Source: Rhodobacter sp. SY28-1 (GTDB lineage: Bacteria; Pseudomonadota; Alphaproteobacteria; Rhodobacterales; Rhodobacteraceae). Taken from it: a stretch of 64,000 nucleotides of DNA. The notes under the pieces are model-generated. The model made no database searches, was not told the origin of the DNA, and was given only the letters and a program-made list of their open reading frames with translations. Where the stretch lies: NCBI RefSeq assembly GCF_005222785.1, contig NZ_STGH01000001.1:1550001-1614000 (forward strand), written 5' to 3'. The position numbers and the translations under genes were made by a program. The first letter of the stretch is position 1, and every line of letters begins with the position of its first letter. This document shows positions 37,190 to 45,420 of the stretch, in pieces.

Positions 37190-37726
37190 TCAATGCCCCC
37201 GCCGCTTCCCGTCCTTGCGGCGCGGGCCGGGGCTTTCGTCTTCCTCGGCCGAGATCGGCGCCGGGCGACCGTCTTCGGGGGGCGTGAAGCCCGCGATGAT
37301 CTGCCGGAGTTCCGGCTCGGCGACCAGGGTGGCAGCCTCTTCCCGCGAGAACCATTTCCGCTGGCGTTCCTTCACCTCGGGGAAGGTCGATGCCAGCTTG
37401 GCGACCCGCAGCCCATAGACCGCGACGGCACAGGGAACCGTTGCCGACACCGACATGCATTTCTGATAGCCGAAGCGACCGATGCACAGCGGGTTGATCT
37501 GGCCGTTCACCCCCGCCTCTTCCCAGGCTTCCTGCGCGGCGGCGGCCTCGGGCGCAAGGCCCGGCATCGGCCAGCCTTTCGGGATGACCCAGCGACCCGT
37601 GTCGCGGCTGGTGATCAAAAGCACCTCGACCCCGTCGCCGCCGTCACGCCAGCACAAGGCACCATACTGCACTTTCGCGCTTCCCAGTCCGGCGCCCGGC
37701 GCCGGAATCTTTTCTTGCCAACTCAT
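37190..37726 (-). CDS. Nudix hydrolase (diphosphoinositol-polyphosphate-phosphohydrolase-like)
   Basis: A 178-residue Nudix protein. The box runs from GWPMPGLAPEAAAAQEAWEEAGVNG; the usual REUXEE arginine is Gln here (QEAWEEAG), while the metal-binding EE pair is kept. RWVIPKGWP precedes the box, as in the DIPP-like subgroup. The C-terminus is a charged, basic tail. The start MSWQEKIPA at 37726 is inferred from family fit; an upstream frame extension is less likely. Substrate unknown. Confidence 0.82.
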   Translation of the reverse strand: MSWQEKIPAPGAGLGSAKVQYGALCWRDGGDGVEVLLITSRDTGRWVIPKGWPMPGLAPEAAAAQEAWEEAGVNGQINPLCIGRFGYQKCMSVSATVPCAVAVYGLRVAKLASTFPEVKERQRKWFSREEAATLVAEPELRQIIAGFTPPEDGRPAPISAEEDESPGPRRKDGKRRGH

Positions 37727-37891
37727 CTCACGCCTACCTGGCCGCCGGTTTCCCCGAACTGGCCCCTGCTCGTATACCTCCACAGGAATATGGCATGGCT
37801 GTGGAAAAAATCACAGGGAAATCAGGAGAAGTTGACCGGAACCGGGGTCGGGTTATCTGAAAATCAGTTGCGTGATGGAAAAGGGTGCAGC

Positions 37892-38407
37892 ATGAACCGG
37901 CTTCTGATCAGCCTTGTGGCAGGCCTTGCAGCCTCGGTCGCTCAGGCCGGGGACAGCTTTCGCTTCGCCTCGATCGACGGCGGGATGATCGACCTGGCGG
38001 ACTGGCGCGGCAAACCGGTGCTGGTGGTCAACACCGCCTCGCTGTGTGGCTATGCCGGGCAGTTCGATGGGCTGCAGACCCTGCACGAACGCTTTGGCGA
38101 CCGGGCGCTGATCCTGGCGGTGCCGTCCAACGACTTTGAGCAGGAGTTGGAGGATGAGGCGGCGGTGAAGGAGTACTGCGCGCTGACCTTCGACCTGACC
38201 CTGCCGATGACCGAGATCACCCATGTGAAGGGCGCCGAGGCGCATCCGTTCTATGCCTGGCTGAAGGAGGAGACGGGGTTCGTGCCGCGCTGGAACTTCA
38301 ACAAGGCACTGATCGGGCCGGACGGCGAGGTGGTCGCGACCTTTGGCGCGCCGGTGGCCCCGGAAAGCGCGGCCATCGCCGGTCGGATCGAGGCGCTGCT
38401 GGAATGA
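37892..38407 (+). CDS. Exported glutathione peroxidase-like protein (Cys type)
   Basis: A 171-residue glutathione peroxidase family protein with a signal peptide (1-19, ending AQA), so probably periplasmic. The peroxidatic Cys52 is in NTASLCGYAGQFDGL; Gln84 (NDFEQE) and Trp134 (RWNFNKALIG) complete the active site. The donor may be a thioredoxin-like protein rather than glutathione, as for many Cys homologues. The stop overlaps the HDAC-like start (ATGA). Confidence 0.88.
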   Translation: MNRLLISLVAGLAASVAQAGDSFRFASIDGGMIDLADWRGKPVLVVNTASLCGYAGQFDGLQTLHERFGDRALILAVPSNDFEQELEDEAAVKEYCALTFDLTLPMTEITHVKGAEAHPFYAWLKEETGFVPRWNFNKALIGPDGEVVATFGAPVAPESAAIAGRIEALLE

Positions 38408-39546
38408 TCATCGCGCCGCCGCCCGCACCCGCCGGGACGGTGGCCGCGCCCCTGTTCATCGGGTCCGAAATCTATCGGGGGTCATCTTACGGGTCGCGCC
38501 ATCCCCTGCGGGTGCCTCGGGTCTCGACCGTGATGGACCTGGCGCGAGCGCTGGACTGGTTGCCGCCGGACCAGTTCCGCACCAGCCCGCGCGCCAAACC
38601 CGCAGCCCTGGCCCTGTGGCACGAGCCTGACTATATCGCCGCCCTGCAGAAGGCCGAGACGACGGGCGAGGCGACGCCCGAAATGCGCGAACGGTTCCAT
38701 CTGGGCACCCTGTCGAACCCGGTCTTTCCGCAGGTGTATCGCCGCCCGGCGACCGGGGCAGGGGGTGTGATGCTGGCGGCCGAGTTGCTGGCGGCTGCGC
38801 CGGGGGTGATCCACGTCCCGGGGGGCGGCACGCATCACGGGCTGCCGGGGCGGGCGAACGGGTTCTGCTACCTGAATGACGTGGTTCTGGGGATCAAGGT
38901 CCTGAAACGCGCTGGGCTGCAGCGGATCGCCTATGTCGATCTGGACGCGCATCATTGCGACGGGGTGGAACTGGCCTTTGCCGGGGACGCAAGCGTGCGG
39001 ATGATCTCGGTGCATGAGGAGAGGCGCTGGCCGTTCACCGGCGCATTGACCGATACCGCACACGGCAGCGCCTTCAACCTTCCGGTGCCGAAGGGCTACA
39101 ACGACAGCGAGGCCCGGGTGGTGCTGCACGGGTTGATCCTGCCGCGGGTAGCCGAGCACCGCCCGGACGCTTTGGTTCTGCAATGCGGGGCGGACAGCCT
39201 GACCGAAGACCCACTGTCACGGCTTGCCCTGTCGAACCGGGCCTATCTGGAGGCAGTGCGCGCCCTTGTGCCTTTGGCCCCGCGGGTGCTGGTCCTGGGC
39301 GGGGGCGGCTACAACCCGTGGTCGGTCGGGCGCTTGTGGACGGCGATCTGGGGGCTTCTGTCGGGGCGGGACGTGCCCGACCGGCTTCCCCAGGCCGCCC
39401 GCGCCGTGCTAGAGGGGCTGAGCTGGAATGGCGGTGCCAGACCCCTGCCTGCGGCCAAGATGCTGGAAACCCTCCTCGACCCCCACCGCGAAGGCCCTGT
39501 CCGGGTCGAGATCCGCGATCGGCTGGCCGTGCTGGCACGACGATGA
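38404..39546 (+). CDS. Histone-deacetylase-like amidohydrolase
   Basis: A 380-residue zinc-dependent deacetylase of the HDAC/AcuC/acetylpolyamine amidohydrolase superfamily. HVPGGGTHHGLPGRANGFCYLNDV contains the catalytic His pair, YVDLDAHHCDGVE provides the zinc Asp and His, and CGADSLTEDPLSRLALSN the second zinc Asp. Substrates may be acetylated proteins, polyamines or small metabolites. It overlaps both neighbours by ATGA, forming a coupled peroxidase-deacetylase-thpR unit. Confidence 0.9.
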   Translation: MIIAPPPAPAGTVAAPLFIGSEIYRGSSYGSRHPLRVPRVSTVMDLARALDWLPPDQFRTSPRAKPAALALWHEPDYIAALQKAETTGEATPEMRERFHLGTLSNPVFPQVYRRPATGAGGVMLAAELLAAAPGVIHVPGGGTHHGLPGRANGFCYLNDVVLGIKVLKRAGLQRIAYVDLDAHHCDGVELAFAGDASVRMISVHEERRWPFTGALTDTAHGSAFNLPVPKGYNDSEARVVLHGLILPRVAEHRPDALVLQCGADSLTEDPLSRLALSNRAYLEAVRALVPLAPRVLVLGGGGYNPWSVGRLWTAIWGLLSGRDVPDRLPQAARAVLEGLSWNGGARPLPAAKMLETLLDPHREGPVRVEIRDRLAVLARR

Positions 39547-40085
39547 TCCGGGCCTTTATCGGGATCGACCTGCCGCAGGCCGTGCGCGGCGCGCTTCAGG
39601 TGCAGCAGTTCCTGATGCCCCTGACGCGCAAGGTGGAGCCAGAAAACCTGCACCTGACTCTGGTCTTTCTGGGAAACTGCCCCGAGCCGGTGCTGGAGGC
39701 CGCGCACGACGGGTTCGAGGCCTTGCGGGAAAGAGGCTTTACCCTGTCCCTGCAAGGGCTTGGCCTCTTTGGCAAGTCCAAGCCGCATACCGCCTGGGCC
39801 GGTGTCGCGCCATCGCCCGCGCTGGCCCATCTGCAGGCCAAAGTCGAGACCATCGCGCGCCGCGCCGGATGCGAAGTCGACAGCCGCAAGTTCCTGCCGC
39901 ATGTGACCCTTGGCCGCTTTCCCACGCCGGAACCCGCCGAGGTGGCGCGGCTGGAGCGGGCCGTCGCCCTCGGGGCCGGGTTCCGGTCGGACCCTTGGGA
40001 GGTCACCGAGCTGACCCTCTGGCGCAGCCATCTGACAGCCCGCGGCCCGCACTACGAGGTGCTGGTCCGCTATCCGCTTGGCTGA
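39543..40085 (+). CDS. thpR: RNA 2',3'-cyclic phosphodiesterase (2H family)
   Basis: A 180-residue two-histidine phosphoesterase. The paired HxTx motifs are HLTL (37-40) and HVTL (120-123), and the start MIRAFIGIDLP is typical. Members hydrolyse 2',3'-cyclic phosphates to 2'-phosphates and can ligate RNA in vitro. It overlaps the deacetylase-like gene. A 65-bp gap follows before neuB. Confidence 0.9.
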   Translation: MIRAFIGIDLPQAVRGALQVQQFLMPLTRKVEPENLHLTLVFLGNCPEPVLEAAHDGFEALRERGFTLSLQGLGLFGKSKPHTAWAGVAPSPALAHLQAKVETIARRAGCEVDSRKFLPHVTLGRFPTPEPAEVARLERAVALGAGFRSDPWEVTELTLWRSHLTARGPHYEVLVRYPLG

Positions 40086-40150
40086 CGTGCTTGTCTTGAC
40101 AGGCGCGCACGCCTCATGCAGCACGGGGACCAGCCTTTCGGAGACCCGCA

Positions 40151-41179
40151 ATGAAGATCGCCCACCGCGAGATTGGCCCCGGCCACCCCCCGCTTGTCAT
40201 TGCCGAGATCGGCATCAACCACGGCGGCGACCTGGCCGTCGCCAAGGAAATGGTGCGGCTTGCGGCCGGTGCGGGCTGCGAGATGATAAAGCACCAGACC
40301 CACATCATCGAAGACGAGATGACCGAAGAGGCCAAGTCGATCTTCCCGCCGAACGCCGACGTCTCGATCTGGCATGTCATGGAAAGCTGCGCCCTGACGC
40401 TGGACGAAGAGGCCGAGCTGAAGCGCTATACCGAAAGCCTGGGGCTGATCTGGATCTCGACGCCGTTTTCCCGTGCCGCCGCTGACTGGCTGGAGACGCA
40501 GGATGTGCCCGCCTACAAGATCGGCTCGGGTGAGGCTGACAACCTGCCGCTGATCCGCCACATCGCGCGGAAGGGCAAGCCCGTTCTCTTGTCCACGGGG
40601 ATGCAAACCATTGAAACCATACGCGCTTCGGTGGACATTCTGGACAAGGCGGGCATCGAGTATGCACTGCTGGAATGCACCAACCTCTATCCCAGCCCGG
40701 CGGAGATCGTGTCGCTGCGGGGCGTGACGGAGCTGAAGACCGCCTTCCCGAAGGCTGTCGTCGGGTTCTCGGACCATTCCATCGGGCCGGAGATGGCGCT
40801 GGCCTCGGTCGCGCTGGGGGCCTGCATCCTGGAGCGGCACTACACCGACACCCGCTATCGCAAGGGGCCGGACATCATCAACTCGATGGACCCGGCTGAA
40901 CTGCGGTTCCTGATCGACCGGTCCAAGGAAATCTGGATCGCCGCGAACAACCCCAAGCAGCGGTCGGCGCCCGAGGACGACGTCTACCGCTTTGCCCGTG
41001 GGTCCGTGGTGGCCGACAAGGACCTGCCCGAAGGTCATGTGATCCAGGAGGCCGACATCTGGGCCCGCCGTCCGGGGTCAGGCGAGATTGCCGCCTATGA
41101 CTTCGACAAGGTGCTGGGCAAGCGGTTGAACTGCGCCGTGACGCGGAACACGCAGCTGAAGTGGGGGGATCTGGGGTGA
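40151..41179 (+). CDS. neuB: N-acetylneuraminate (nonulosonate) synthase, NeuB family
   Basis: A 342-residue sialic acid synthase, condensing an N-acetylmannosamine-type sugar with phosphoenolpyruvate. The N-terminal barrel begins with VIAEIGINHGGDLAVAKEM, and includes IKHQTH, STPFSRAAADWL, KIGSGEADNLPLI and the catalytic region VGFSDHSIGPEMALASVALGACILERHYT. A C-terminal SAF (antifreeze-like) domain follows from about residue 285. Its product could be Neu5Ac, or legionaminate/pseudaminate, but the locus lacks the dehydratase and aminotransferase genes those need, which favours Neu5Ac. The stop overlaps the next start (GTGA). Confidence 0.92.
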   Translation: MKIAHREIGPGHPPLVIAEIGINHGGDLAVAKEMVRLAAGAGCEMIKHQTHIIEDEMTEEAKSIFPPNADVSIWHVMESCALTLDEEAELKRYTESLGLIWISTPFSRAAADWLETQDVPAYKIGSGEADNLPLIRHIARKGKPVLLSTGMQTIETIRASVDILDKAGIEYALLECTNLYPSPAEIVSLRGVTELKTAFPKAVVGFSDHSIGPEMALASVALGACILERHYTDTRYRKGPDIINSMDPAELRFLIDRSKEIWIAANNPKQRSAPEDDVYRFARGSVVADKDLPEGHVIQEADIWARRPGSGEIAAYDFDKVLGKRLNCAVTRNTQLKWGDLG

Positions 41180-41979
41180 CCCTCACCCGCCCGCTGACGC
41201 GGGCCGACATCGGCATCTGGCTGATCAATCTGCCGCGAGACGTGGACCGCCGCGCGCGGATGGAGGCGCAGTTGTCGGCGATGGGGCTGGCCTTCACGGT
41301 GTTTCCGGCGGTGGATGGCCGGGTCGAGGAGGCCCGTCTGAAGCAGAAGGCCGACCCGGTGGCCTATGCCCGCAACATGGGGGCGCCGCTGTTGCCGGGG
41401 AAGCTGGGCGTCTTTGCCAGCCATCTGGCAGTGTGGGGGGCCTTCCTCGCCTCGCCCCACAAGGTGGCGCTGATCCTTGAGGACGATGTCGTCTTCCACG
41501 ACGATTTCCTGCAGGCGCTGGATACTGCGCTGGCCAATGCGGACCTGTGGGATCTGGTGCGGTTCAACAAGATCCGGGCCAAAATGCCGGTCACGCAGGC
41601 CCGGCTGGGCGCATACCGCCTGAACGCCTATGTCGGTCCCTTCACCGGGAACGCCGCTTACCTGATCCACCGCGAGGTCGCGGCGCGGCTTGCCCCCGGC
41701 CTTTGGCCGCAGACCCGGGCGCTGGACCATGAGCTGAACCGGTTCTTCGTCCACAACTATCGCCAGCTTGGGCTGGAACCTTGGTCAAGCCACCCGGATG
41801 ACGGCGGTACCAGCACGATCACCGGGACGGGCTTTGCGCTGGTCAAGAAACCGCATTGGACCAAACGCCTGCCGCACTACCGGTTGAAGGCGGCGAACTA
41901 CCTCCGCCGGGCGATCTGGCTGTGGCGGCATAGCATGCTGTGGCCCAAGGTCGTCGTCCGCGAAGGGGTTCGGGCATGA
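41176..41979 (+). CDS. Glycosyltransferase family 25 (LPS-type) protein
   Basis: A 267-residue GT25-type transferase, the family of LOS/LPS beta-galactosyl or glucosyltransferases. The start IWLINLPRDVDRRARMEAQL and the nucleotide-sugar site ALILEDDVVFHDDF (the acidic DDV cluster) are characteristic. A basic C-terminal region (AANYLRRAIWLWRHS) may associate with the membrane. A GTG start overlapping the neuB stop is used. In this context it likely builds the acceptor sugar chain. Confidence 0.85.
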   Translation: MTLTRPLTRADIGIWLINLPRDVDRRARMEAQLSAMGLAFTVFPAVDGRVEEARLKQKADPVAYARNMGAPLLPGKLGVFASHLAVWGAFLASPHKVALILEDDVVFHDDFLQALDTALANADLWDLVRFNKIRAKMPVTQARLGAYRLNAYVGPFTGNAAYLIHREVAARLAPGLWPQTRALDHELNRFFVHNYRQLGLEPWSSHPDDGGTSTITGTGFALVKKPHWTKRLPHYRLKAANYLRRAIWLWRHSMLWPKVVVREGVRA

Positions 41980-43448
41980 CGATCCGGCTGGCGGTTGATG
42001 GCCGCGGGCCGCTGCGGCGGCAGATCCTGGACCGGCTGGTGGCAAAGTCGGGTGGCGCCGTCGAGGTCGCAGTGCATTTCGGCGACAGGGATGCCGACTT
42101 CCACGCCGCTTGCCTCAGCCGCGCCGAAGTGCGCCATGGCAAGAAGGGCCATCTGATCCAGCGCCACAAGGCGCGCGGGGCCGAGATGCCGCTCTTGGCC
42201 GCGCCGGACTATCACCTGATGCTGGAGCAGGGGGTCGAGCAGCTGCAACGCTACAGCGCCGACTACCGCTATCGGTCGCACAACCTGACGCATCTGCAGG
42301 ATTACATCGACTACTACCATGTCCTTGCCGACGGCTATGCGCAGGAAATCGAAGAGACCGGCGCGACCCATGCGCTGTTCATGAACATCCCGCATCTGGG
42401 CTATGACGTGATCCTCTACCACGTCGCCAAGACGCTGGGCCTGAAGGTCCTGATCGTAAGCCAGACCTTCTTTGCCGACAGCTTCTTTTCACTGGAACGG
42501 ATCGAGGACTTCGGCCACCTGAACCCCGACGCCCCGGATGGCCCGCCTGTTGCCATCGAAAAGGGGTCGGCGCCCGATCTTTTCTACATGGACACCCGCT
42601 GGCAGGAACGCGGTCCGCGCGGCAAGCTGACCGCGAAGGCCGTGCTGTCCCTGCTGAAACATGTGGCGCTGAACAAGCCCGGCAAGCTGTTCAGTCCGTC
42701 CTACATCCTTGGCAACCTCAAGCGGATGCGGGATGCCTACGGCAAGCTGCCCGAGTGGCGCGATCCGTTCTCGAAGTTCTTCCATACCAACGAGTTGGCC
42801 TATTTCGAGCATCTGGCGGGGTATGAGGACAAGCCCGTCGATCTGAGCGTGCCTTTCGTATACGTGCCCCTGCACAACCAGCCCGAGATGTCGACCCAAT
42901 CGCTGGGCGGGGTCTTCCGCGATCAGGTTCTGGCGGTCGAGGCGATGGCCTCGGTCCTGCCCGAAGGCTGGCGGATCTATGTGAAGGAAAACCCGCGTCA
43001 GGGGGCCTATGCGCGCGGTCCGATGTTCCTTCACCGGTTGTCGCGGATCCGGGGCGTGCAGTTCGTGCCCTCGGAAACCTCGACGCATGAGTTGTCGACC
43101 CGCGCGAAGATCACGGCGACGGTGGCCGGAACCGCCGGCTGGGAGGCCCTGCGGAAGGGCAAGCCGGTTGTGGTCTTCGGTGGTGGCTGGTGGCGGGATT
43201 TCCCCGGTGTCTTTCCCTGGGAGCCGGGTATGGACCTTGCCGCCATTGCCGAGACGACCTTCCCGCACGAGGCGCTGGAACAGGCTTTTGGCAACCTGCA
43301 GGCGCGCTGCCACAAGGGGGTGATCGAGCTTCTGTACAAGGATCGGACGGCTGGCATCGACCTTGAGGCGAATGCCGATGCGGTCGCGGGCACCTTGCTT
43401 GGGCTTCTTACCGGGGCAGCGCCGATGACATTCAAGGCTGCGCGCTGA
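41976..43448 (+). CDS. Capsule polysaccharide synthesis-like protein (candidate CMP-sugar transferase)
   Basis: A 490-residue protein without membrane spans or signal. The second half resembles the capsule synthesis domain of KpsS/KpsC-type Kdo transferases: RIYVKENPRQGAYARG, then STHELSTRAKITATVAGTAGWEALRKGKPVVVFGGGWW. The N-terminal half (THALFMNIPHLGYDVILYHVAKTLGLKVLIVSQTFF) looks like the opposing GT-B Rossmann domain. Family membership is inferred by pattern, and its substrate could be CMP-sialic acid or CMP-Kdo. It overlaps neighbours on both sides (ATGA and TGATG). Confidence 0.68.
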   Translation: MTIRLAVDGRGPLRRQILDRLVAKSGGAVEVAVHFGDRDADFHAACLSRAEVRHGKKGHLIQRHKARGAEMPLLAAPDYHLMLEQGVEQLQRYSADYRYRSHNLTHLQDYIDYYHVLADGYAQEIEETGATHALFMNIPHLGYDVILYHVAKTLGLKVLIVSQTFFADSFFSLERIEDFGHLNPDAPDGPPVAIEKGSAPDLFYMDTRWQERGPRGKLTAKAVLSLLKHVALNKPGKLFSPSYILGNLKRMRDAYGKLPEWRDPFSKFFHTNELAYFEHLAGYEDKPVDLSVPFVYVPLHNQPEMSTQSLGGVFRDQVLAVEAMASVLPEGWRIYVKENPRQGAYARGPMFLHRLSRIRGVQFVPSETSTHELSTRAKITATVAGTAGWEALRKGKPVVVFGGGWWRDFPGVFPWEPGMDLAAIAETTFPHEALEQAFGNLQARCHKGVIELLYKDRTAGIDLEANADAVAGTLLGLLTGAAPMTFKAAR

Positions 43449-44233
43449 TGGCCGCCGAACGCTTCATCATCTGCCTGAAATATGGCACCCGCTATCCGGC
43501 CGATTATGTGAACGTGCTGTTCAACGCGTCCCGCAAGGCGATGAAAGGTCCGTTCCGCTTTGTCTGCCTGACAGACCGCCCCGAAGGCCTGCTGCCGGGG
43601 ATCGAGGCGCTGCCGATCCCGGATGTGGGGCTGTTGCCGCAGGAGTGGTTCGTGGGCGGCATCTGGCCCAAGCTTGGCATCTATGACCGGCATTTCCACG
43701 GGCTGAAGGGTCGGGCCGTGTTCATTGACCTGGACATGGTGGTGCTGCGGGACCTGGACGCCTTCTTTGACGTGCCGGGCACCTTCCTCGGGATCGACGG
43801 CGGACCGCGCTGGGGGCGGCCGGGGTCGACGGCCCCGCAAGAGCTGTGCAGCGCGCTGATCGCCTATGATCTGGGCGAACTGGGCCATCTGGCCGACAAG
43901 TTTCGCGCCGAGAAATCGGCGATCATGGGCAAGTTCCGCACCGAGCAGGCCTTTACCGAGGCCGAGCTTGGCAAGATCGGCTTCTGGCCCGAAGGCTGGG
44001 TCATCAGCTTCAAGCGGACGCTGCGCCAGCCGCTGCTGGTGGATCTTGTGCGCGAGCCGCGCCTGCCCCCGCCTTCGGCCAAGGTGCTGGCGTTTCACGG
44101 CACGCCGCGCCCGGCCGATCTGATCGGGCAGGGCAAGACCTTCTGGGACCGTTTCCCGCATCTGGGCCATGGTCCGGTCAGCTGGATGGTGGACTACTGG
44201 CGCGACAACGGCGGCGGACGCTTGAAGGGCTGA
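43448..44233 (+). CDS. Nucleotide-diphospho-sugar glycosyltransferase (GT-A-like)
   Basis: A 261-residue protein with features of retaining GT-A enzymes: FICLKYGTRYPADYVNVLF, then FRFVCLTDRPEGL, and the DxD motif in AVFIDLDMVVLRDL near residues 95-105. The later AFHGTPRP and WMVDYWRDNGG segments resemble acceptor or metal-binding regions of GT8-like proteins. It probably adds a hexose to a surface glycan; specificity is unknown. Its start overlaps the previous stop. Confidence 0.75.
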   Translation: MAAERFIICLKYGTRYPADYVNVLFNASRKAMKGPFRFVCLTDRPEGLLPGIEALPIPDVGLLPQEWFVGGIWPKLGIYDRHFHGLKGRAVFIDLDMVVLRDLDAFFDVPGTFLGIDGGPRWGRPGSTAPQELCSALIAYDLGELGHLADKFRAEKSAIMGKFRTEQAFTEAELGKIGFWPEGWVISFKRTLRQPLLVDLVREPRLPPPSAKVLAFHGTPRPADLIGQGKTFWDRFPHLGHGPVSWMVDYWRDNGGGRLKG

Positions 44234-44304
44234 GTGCAGGCCGGTTGCGGCACACGGGCTTAGACGGTAAGCCAAGGCTTCGATCCCGCCGCAACAGGCA
44301 AAGC

Positions 44305-45420
44305 ATGACCCGCCACCTCCTCTTCCTCACCGGGACCCGCGCCGATTTCGGCAAGCTGGAACCCCTGGCCATCGCTGCCCGCGATGCCGGGCATCGGGTT
44401 ACCTTCTTCGTCACCGGCATGCATATGCTGGACCGCTATGGCCTGACGGTGAACGAAGTGCGGCGGATGTCCGGGGTGGGGGTGCATGAGTTCCTGAACC
44501 AGCGGCCCGGCGATCCGCAGGACGTGATCCTGGCGAAGACGGTGATGGGCTTTTCCGACTATGTCACCGAAAACCGCCCCGACCTGATCGTGATCCACGG
44601 CGACCGGATCGAGGCGCTGGCGGCCTCATTGGTGGCGGCGACGAACTACATCCGCTCGGCCCATGTCGAGGGCGGCGAGGTGTCGGGGACCATTGACGAG
44701 GTGTTCCGGCACTGCTGTTCCAAGCTCTGCGCTTGCCATTTCGTGTCGTCCGAGGCGGCGGCGCGGCGGGTGATGGCGCTGGGCGAACCCGAGGAGACGA
44801 TCCACACCATCGGCTCGCCGGAACTCGACTTCCACGCACGGCCCTCGGGTGTCACGCTGGACGAGGTGCGGGCGCGGTATGACATCGGGTTCGCCGACTA
44901 CGGTATTGCGGTCTTTCATCCGGTGACCTCGGAACAGGACACGATCGGCCAGCAGGCGGCGGACCTGTTCGGCGCGCTGGAGGCGTCGGGGCGCAATTTC
45001 GTGGTGATCGCGCCGAACAACGACCCCGGCTCGGCCGAGATTTTTGCGGTGCTGGACCGCCTGCCGAAGGCGCGGTTCCGGGTGCTGCCTTCGATGCGGT
45101 TCGCGCATTTTTCCGAACTGATGAAGAACGCGGCCTGCTTGGTCGGCAATTCCAGCGCTGGCGTGCGCGAGGCGCCGTTCCTTGGCCTGCCGTCGCTGGA
45201 CGTGGGCACGCGCCAGACCAACCGGGCCGAGGCGCCCTCGGTCATCACCTGCAAGGCGGGCGACCGGGCGGTGATCCTCGATTTCCTGCAAGCGCACTGG
45301 GGTCGGGCGACCGAGCAGCATGAGGGCTTTGGTACAGGCTCGGCGGCCGAACGCTTTGTCGCTGTCCTGGCGCAGCCGGAATTCTGGGACCTGAGCCTGC
45401 AGAAGGCGTTCCGTGACTAG
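44305..45420 (+). CDS. neuC: UDP-N-acetylglucosamine 2-epimerase (hydrolysing), NeuC/LegG family
   Basis: A 371-residue hydrolysing epimerase turning UDP-GlcNAc into N-acetylmannosamine plus UDP, the substrate of NeuB. FLTGTRADFGKLEPL starts the protein, IVIHGDRIEAL carries conserved catalytic positions, VEGGEVSGTIDE and FHPVTSEQ mark the active site, and VGNSSAGVREAPFLGLPSLDVGTRQTNR binds UDP. The ATG at 44305 is chosen as the family start. Its end overlaps the following transferase by 8 bp. A LegG-type function (UDP-diNAcBac) cannot be excluded by eye. Confidence 0.88.
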   Translation: MTRHLLFLTGTRADFGKLEPLAIAARDAGHRVTFFVTGMHMLDRYGLTVNEVRRMSGVGVHEFLNQRPGDPQDVILAKTVMGFSDYVTENRPDLIVIHGDRIEALAASLVAATNYIRSAHVEGGEVSGTIDEVFRHCCSKLCACHFVSSEAAARRVMALGEPEETIHTIGSPELDFHARPSGVTLDEVRARYDIGFADYGIAVFHPVTSEQDTIGQQAADLFGALEASGRNFVVIAPNNDPGSAEIFAVLDRLPKARFRVLPSMRFAHFSELMKNAACLVGNSSAGVREAPFLGLPSLDVGTRQTNRAEAPSVITCKAGDRAVILDFLQAHWGRATEQHEGFGTGSAAERFVAVLAQPEFWDLSLQKAFRD

